Source: Vicinamibacterales bacterium (GTDB taxonomy: Bacteria > Acidobacteriota > Vicinamibacteria > Vicinamibacterales > UBA2999). Taken from it: DNA of 64,000 nt. Below the pieces are notes generated by a model that was given only the letters and a program-made list of their open reading frames with translations, had not been told where the DNA came from and made no database searches. The first letter of the stretch is position 1, and each line of letters starts with the position of its first letter. Below, piece after piece: positions 59,727 to 64,000 of the stretch. The DNA lies in the NCBI GenBank assembly GCA_041394705.1, contig JAWKHS010000018.1, positions 72,068-136,067 on the forward strand. The letters run 5' to 3'. Both the position numbers and the translations under genes were made by a program.

Positions 59727-60515
59727 ATGCCGACCGCGCCGCACCTGTCGCTCATCATGCCCTGCTACAACGAGGAGGAGTCGATCCCGTACTCCGTGCC
59801 TCGGCTGATCCGGGCCTTCGAGCGTGAGAACTACCGTCTGCAGCTCATCACCGTGGACAACGGGTCGCGCGACCGCACCTGGGAGCTCATCCAGCAGTTC
59901 AAGCGCGAGCACCCGGACGTCATCACTCCCGTGCAGGTGGCGACCAACATCGGCTTCGGCAACGGCATCCTCCAGGGCATCCCCTCGGCGGTCGGTCCGT
60001 GGGTCGGCACCGTGGCCGCGGACGGCCAGGTGGATCCCGAGGATCTCGTGCGGCTGTTCGAGGCCGCCACGGCGACCGACGGGATGATCGTGGCCAAGGT
60101 GCGCCGCCGCTTCCGGATGGACGGCTTCATCCGGAAGATCATCTCCGTGGGCTACAACGGCTTCGTCTGGTCGCTGTGGCCGCGCCTGGGCTCGCTCGAC
60201 GTGAACGGCCAGCCGCGCCTGATGCGGCGCGAGGTGCTGCACGCCATGCGGCTGTCGTCCACCAACTGGCTCCTCGATCCCGAGATGCTGGTGAAGGCGC
60301 ACTACCTCGGGGTGCGCGTGCTCGAGCTGAACGTCTTCGCGCGCATGCGCGGCAACGGGCTGTCGCACGTGCGGATGTCCACCTGCTGGGAGTTCTTCAC
60401 CCACCTGATCCGCATGCGCTTCTCGAACGAGCTCTCCGAGTGGCGCAAGAGCGCCGCGCCGCCCGTCATCACCCACGCGCCCCGCGCCGACGCGCCGCGG
60501 ACCCAGGCGTCCTGA
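59727..60515 (+). CDS. GT2 glycosyltransferase (dolichol-phosphate-mannose synthase-like)
   Basis: The 262-aa product has the GT2 core SLIMPCYNEEESI, ITVDNGSRDRTWELI and the acidic AADGQVDPEDL. It has no membrane helices, like DPM1-type enzymes that charge polyprenyl phosphate. Such a product could feed the GT39-like transferase upstream. Donor sugar unknown. Confidence 0.92.
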   Translation: MPTAPHLSLIMPCYNEEESIPYSVPRLIRAFERENYRLQLITVDNGSRDRTWELIQQFKREHPDVITPVQVATNIGFGNGILQGIPSAVGPWVGTVAADGQVDPEDLVRLFEAATATDGMIVAKVRRRFRMDGFIRKIISVGYNGFVWSLWPRLGSLDVNGQPRLMRREVLHAMRLSSTNWLLDPEMLVKAHYLGVRVLELNVFARMRGNGLSHVRMSTCWEFFTHLIRMRFSNELSEWRKSAAPPVITHAPRADAPRTQAS

Positions 60516-60537
60516 CCGCCCGGCCCGGGCGCCTCCC

Positions 60538-62247
60538 GTGTCCAGGACCCGGGGACCCTGGGGGAAGGGCCCGTCCGGACCGATATCCGGGCTGGTGCCG
60601 CCCGACTCCGCTCCGCCGCGCGTCCGCCTGTTCGGGGCCTGGCCCCGCCGTGTCACCCGGCCGCTGTCCTACCTGGTGCTGGCCGGCTGGGCGGCGTCCA
60701 TGGGCATCCTGCTGCACCGCGCGTACCTCCAGGCGGCTCCGGTCAGCCTGGCCGCCGATCTTGCACGGTATGGCACCGAGGCGGAGTGGCGGGGCGTCTA
60801 CTACCGCGGCGAGAAGGTGGGCTTCACCGTCGGCCAGGTGGTCCCGGCCGGTGACGGCTTCGAGCTCCACGAGGACGGCCGGCTCCAGATGTCCCTCCTG
60901 GGCGCCACGACGCCCGCCGTCATTGCCACCACCGCGCGCGTGGACCGGACCTTCGCCCTCCGCTCGTTCGACTTCTCGCTGGATCCCGGCACCGGGCCGC
61001 TGGCCATCCGCGGCCAGGTCGACGGCCTCACGCTGACGCTGGAGATCGGCAGCGGCGCCGGCGTCCGCACCGAGCGCCGGCAGCTCGCCGAGCCGCCCGC
61101 CCTCATGCTGAACGTGTCGCGCCGGCTCGCCGGCGAGGGCCTGACCGCCGGGACCGTCCACCGCATGCAGGTGTTCGACCCGGCCACGCTCTCGAACCAG
61201 CCCGTCACCCTCCGCGTCCACGACCGCGAGGTCGTCGTGAACGGCGGCCGTCCCATCCCGGCCTTCAAGGTGGACCTGGAGTACGCGGGGCTGACCACCA
61301 CGGCCTGGATCACGGACACGGGCGCCATCGTGCGCGAGGAGAGCCCGCTCGGGCTCGTCACCGTCCGCGAGTCGCGCGATCAGGCGCTGGCGACGGCCGT
61401 GCCCGCCCGGGTACGCGCCGACATGCTCGAGGCGGCCGCCATCGTCCCGACGATGAAGACGCCCATCGACGAGCCGCGCGACGTCACGCGGCTCATGCTC
61501 GCCCTCGAGGGCGCGGACCTGTCGGGGTTCTCGCTGGCGGGCGGGACCCAGCGCTGGGAGGGGGGCGTGCTGGAACTCACGGACCCGCGGACCGTGACGG
61601 CGGGCGCCGCCGACCCCGACGCGGCCGCGTTCCTCGGGCCCGAGACCCTGATCGAGAGCGACGACCCGGACATCGTGGCGGAAGCCGTCCGGATCGTGGG
61701 CGACGCGCGGGATCCGCGCGCCAAGGCGGAACGGCTCGTCCGGGCCGTGAACGCGATGCTCGACAAGAAGCCCACCGTCAGCCTGCCCTCGGCGCGCGAG
61801 GTGCTCCGGACGAAGGTCGGCGACTGCAACGAGCACACGGCGCTCTACGTCGCCCTGGCGCGGGCGGCCGGTCTTCCGGCCCGCATCGATGTCGGGCTGG
61901 CGCTCGTGCGCGGCGCCTTCTACTACCACGCGTGGCCCGAGGTCTACATCGACGAGGGACAGGGCCGCGGCTACTGGCTGCCGGTGGATCCCACCTTCAA
62001 CCAGTTCCCGGCCGATACCACCCACGTCCGCCTGCTCAGGGGCGGCCTGGACCAGCAGACGAAGATCCTGCCGCTGCTCGGCCGCCTGAAGATCGCCGTG
62101 AACGAGGTGCAGATGGCGCCCGAGAGCTCGCCCGTGATCGTGGGGCGCGAGTTCGCCGACGCGGCCTCCACTCGTCCGCTGTCGGTCGCCCTGCCCGTGC
62201 GTCAGACGTGCGGCTGCTGGGCGCTGCCGTGCCGGGGGGGCTGGTGA
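60538..62247 (+). CDS. Exported transglutaminase-like protein
   Basis: The product is 569 aa from GTG 60538. A membrane anchor lies at residues about 43-65. The papain-like triad is complete: Cys430 in KVGDCNEHT, His464 in YYHAWPEVY, Asp484 in LPVDPTFNQ. The first 350 residues form a beta-rich domain. Its end overlaps the ABC ATPase start (GTGA). A protease or cross-linking role in the envelope is possible. Confidence 0.9.
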   Translation: MSRTRGPWGKGPSGPISGLVPPDSAPPRVRLFGAWPRRVTRPLSYLVLAGWAASMGILLHRAYLQAAPVSLAADLARYGTEAEWRGVYYRGEKVGFTVGQVVPAGDGFELHEDGRLQMSLLGATTPAVIATTARVDRTFALRSFDFSLDPGTGPLAIRGQVDGLTLTLEIGSGAGVRTERRQLAEPPALMLNVSRRLAGEGLTAGTVHRMQVFDPATLSNQPVTLRVHDREVVVNGGRPIPAFKVDLEYAGLTTTAWITDTGAIVREESPLGLVTVRESRDQALATAVPARVRADMLEAAAIVPTMKTPIDEPRDVTRLMLALEGADLSGFSLAGGTQRWEGGVLELTDPRTVTAGAADPDAAAFLGPETLIESDDPDIVAEAVRIVGDARDPRAKAERLVRAVNAMLDKKPTVSLPSAREVLRTKVGDCNEHTALYVALARAAGLPARIDVGLALVRGAFYYHAWPEVYIDEGQGRGYWLPVDPTFNQFPADTTHVRLLRGGLDQQTKILPLLGRLKIAVNEVQMAPESSPVIVGREFADAASTRPLSVALPVRQTCGCWALPCRGGW

Positions 62248-62996
62248 TCTCGGTCCGCGATCTCCGGAAGGTGTACGGCGCGTTCACCGCGGTGGACGGC
62301 GTGTCGCTGGAGGTGCCGGCGGGCCAGATCCACGGGTTCCTCGGGCCGAACGGCGCGGGAAAGACCACCACGATCCGCATGATCGCGGGCCTGCTGAAAC
62401 CCACGGCGGGGCAGATTCTCGTGGACGGACACGACACGGCCGTGGAGCCGGAGGCCGCGAAGGCCGCGCTCGGCTTCATCCCGGACCGGCCCTTCATCTA
62501 CGAGAAGCTCACGGCCGGCGAGTTCCTGCGCTTCCACGGCGGGCTGTACGGCATGGACGACGCCGCCATCGAGACCCGCATCGACGAGATGCTCGAGCTC
62601 TTCGAGCTCGGCCGCTGGCGGCACGAGCTGGTCGAAAGCTTCTCCCACGGCATGAAGCAGCGCCTCGTGATGAGCGCCGCGTTCCTGCACCGGCCGAAGG
62701 CCGTGCTCGTGGACGAGCCGATGGTGGGACTGGACCCGCGCGGCGCGCGCCTCATCAAGGACGTCTTCCGCCGCATGGCCGACCGCGGGGTCGCCATCCT
62801 CATGAGCACCCACACGCTGGAGGTCGCCGAGGAGATGTGCGACCTCGTCAGCATCATCCTCAAGGGCACGATCATCGCCCACGGCACCGTCGAGGAGGTG
62901 CGCGCGATGGCCGGGTCCGCCGACGACGAGCTGACCTCCGCCTTCCTGAAGCTCACGGGCGGGAGCGGCCTGCAGGAAATCGACGAGGTGGTGTAG
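62244..62996 (+). CDS. ABC-2 type transporter ATPase
   Basis: The product is 250 aa from GTG 62244. It has Walker A GPNGAGKTTT, signature FSHGMKQRL, Walker B AVLVDEPMVGLD and the switch His in LMSTHTLEV. A single ATPase domain of the CcmA/NatA type. The permease begins directly after its stop. Confidence 0.95.
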   Translation: MISVRDLRKVYGAFTAVDGVSLEVPAGQIHGFLGPNGAGKTTTIRMIAGLLKPTAGQILVDGHDTAVEPEAAKAALGFIPDRPFIYEKLTAGEFLRFHGGLYGMDDAAIETRIDEMLELFELGRWRHELVESFSHGMKQRLVMSAAFLHRPKAVLVDEPMVGLDPRGARLIKDVFRRMADRGVAILMSTHTLEVAEEMCDLVSIILKGTIIAHGTVEEVRAMAGSADDELTSAFLKLTGGSGLQEIDEVV

Positions 62997-64000
62997 GTGT
63001 CTGGGGATCTGATCGGGGCCCGGGGCTCGGGGCTCGGGGCTGGGCCGCTCGACTCACACGCTGGGCCTCGGGCCAGCTCCTCGGCGATGTCGGTGGGAGG
63101 ACTCGGGGGCGGCCAGGCCGTGCCCGCGAGTGGGCTCGGCGTGGGCGCCATGGCGCCCTGGCCGGCGCCGTCGTCGGTCGGCGGCCACGCCGGCCGGCGC
63201 GCGCGGCCGTTCGCGTTCCAGCTACTGCCGTCGCTCTGGGCGTCGCGCAACCGCGCCCGGCGGCGGGAACGCGGCGACCTGCTGCGCGCCGGCGTGTTCG
63301 CGACCATCGCCCTCGTCGTGGTGCTGGCGCTGGTCGGCTTCGCGTTCTTCGTCACCTATCAGGCCGCGCAGTACGCCGAGCTCGGCGAGTACCTGATCCG
63401 GATCGGCCTGTCGTGGCTGTTCCTCACGTTCCTGTCCTTCCTGGCGTTCAGCGGCGTGGTGTCGGCCCTGTCCACGTTCTTCCTCTCCGACGATCTCCGG
63501 CTGGTCTTCGCGGCGCCCGTCTCGCCCCGCCGCGTGTTCTTCGCGCGCTTCACGCGCGCCCTCGCGCAGGCCGGCTGGATGGTGGTGGCGTTCCTCGTGC
63601 CCGTGCTCACGGGCATCGGCATCGCCAAGTGCGCGCCCTGGTCGTTCATCGCCACGGCGACGGCGGCCGTCACGCCGTTCGTCGTGCTGCCGGTGGCGCT
63701 CGGGACCGCCGTGACGCTGCTGCTCGTGAACGTGTTCCCGGCCCGGCGCGCGCGCGACATCCTGATGCTCATGAGCCTCCTGTTCGCGACGAGCCTCGTG
63801 ATCCTGCTGCGGGTCATCCGGCCGGAACGCCTGCTCCGCGTGGAGTCGATGCCCGTGGTGGCGGACTTCTTCGCCACGCTCCAGTCGCCGGTCACGCCGC
63901 TCCTGCCGTCGTTCTGGGCGGGCGAGGCGATCTTCTCGGGGCTCCAGGGCCACGTGGACTGGCTGCACCTGGCGGCGCTCTGGACGACGGCGGGCGCGGC
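62997..64000 (+). CDS. ABC-2 type permease, N-terminal part (runs off the window)
   Basis: The frame is open from GTG 62997 (next to the ATPase stop) to the window end. The first about 70 residues are Gly/Ser/Pro/Ala-rich, so the true start may be ATG 63087 or 63150. From about 63210 the sequence is a permease: FAFQLLPSLWASRNRARRR, then helices from 63290. It pairs with the ATPase as an exporter of unknown substrate. Confidence 0.85.
   Translation, partial: MSGDLIGARGSGLGAGPLDSHAGPRASSSAMSVGGLGGGQAVPASGLGVGAMAPWPAPSSVGGHAGRRARPFAFQLLPSLWASRNRARRRERGDLLRAGVFATIALVVVLALVGFAFFVTYQAAQYAELGEYLIRIGLSWLFLTFLSFLAFSGVVSALSTFFLSDDLRLVFAAPVSPRRVFFARFTRALAQAGWMVVAFLVPVLTGIGIAKCAPWSFIATATAAVTPFVVLPVALGTAVTLLLVNVFPARRARDILMLMSLLFATSLVILLRVIRPERLLRVESMPVVADFFATLQSPVTPLLPSFWAGEAIFSGLQGHVDWLHLAALWTTAGA

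Overview
The window is about 70% G+C, gene-dense, and carries no rRNA, tRNA, IS element or CRISPR array that I could see. The gene content points to an Acidobacteriota-like organism, probably near the Vicinamibacteria: an ECF sigma factor translationally coupled to a Ser/Thr kinase with TPRs, a large zinc metalloprotease of the DUF5117/DUF4953 type, a lone SoxC/SoxD pair, a Rieske/cytochrome b operon with a multihaem cytochrome, and many carboxypeptidase-regulatory-like and FN3 secreted proteins. This placement is inference from gene content; there is no marker rRNA in the window.

Layout. 1-8139: edge of a PepSY membrane protein (-), a secreted Ig/CarboxypepD-like protein, metG, two paralogous small lipoproteins (-), and a secreted zinc metalloprotease. 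8183-23493: a glycan region. A plus-strand set (LtaS/sulfatase-like enzyme, MBOAT acyltransferase, AlgJ-like SGNH protein) converges on a tightly packed six-gene minus-strand operon (GH-GT2 fusion, ABC exporter, two GT-B glycosyltransferases, PIG-L deacetylase, zinc-ribbon methyltransferase). A membrane SGNH hydrolase is transcribed divergently from that operon. 23701-26940: cytochrome c, Rieske protein, cytochrome b and a nonahaem cytochrome c, overlapping or closely spaced; probably a quinol-oxidising complex.

26989-38692: almost all minus strand. It holds a spondin-domain lipoprotein, an SMP-30-like protein, an Mla/MCE lipid-transport operon (BON/barrel protein, MlaE, MlaF, MlaD with an OmpA-like tail), a TRAP transporter of the TatT type with a DctQ-DctM fusion, an MBL hydrolase and exonuclease III. 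38767-48569: a TetR regulator with a palindromic operator in its promoter, an exported SAM methyltransferase, a Tat-exported Ntn asparaginase, an RnfD-like/DUF2330 reading frame with no stop at the junction, soxCD, and the kinase/ECF pair.

48688-64000: an FN3 secreted protein, a TolA-like Ala/Lys/Glu repeat protein, a response regulator-HEAT-processive GT2 operon (-), then a long plus-strand run (GT39-like membrane transferase, NAD-dependent epimerase, PhyH-type dioxygenase, GT2, transglutaminase, ABC ATPase, ABC-2 permease cut by the window end). The dominant theme is cell-envelope construction: glycan synthesis, acylation and export, lipid trafficking and secreted enzymes, with two respiratory modules between. 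The most interesting candidate for an undescribed system is the operon at 12549-21600.
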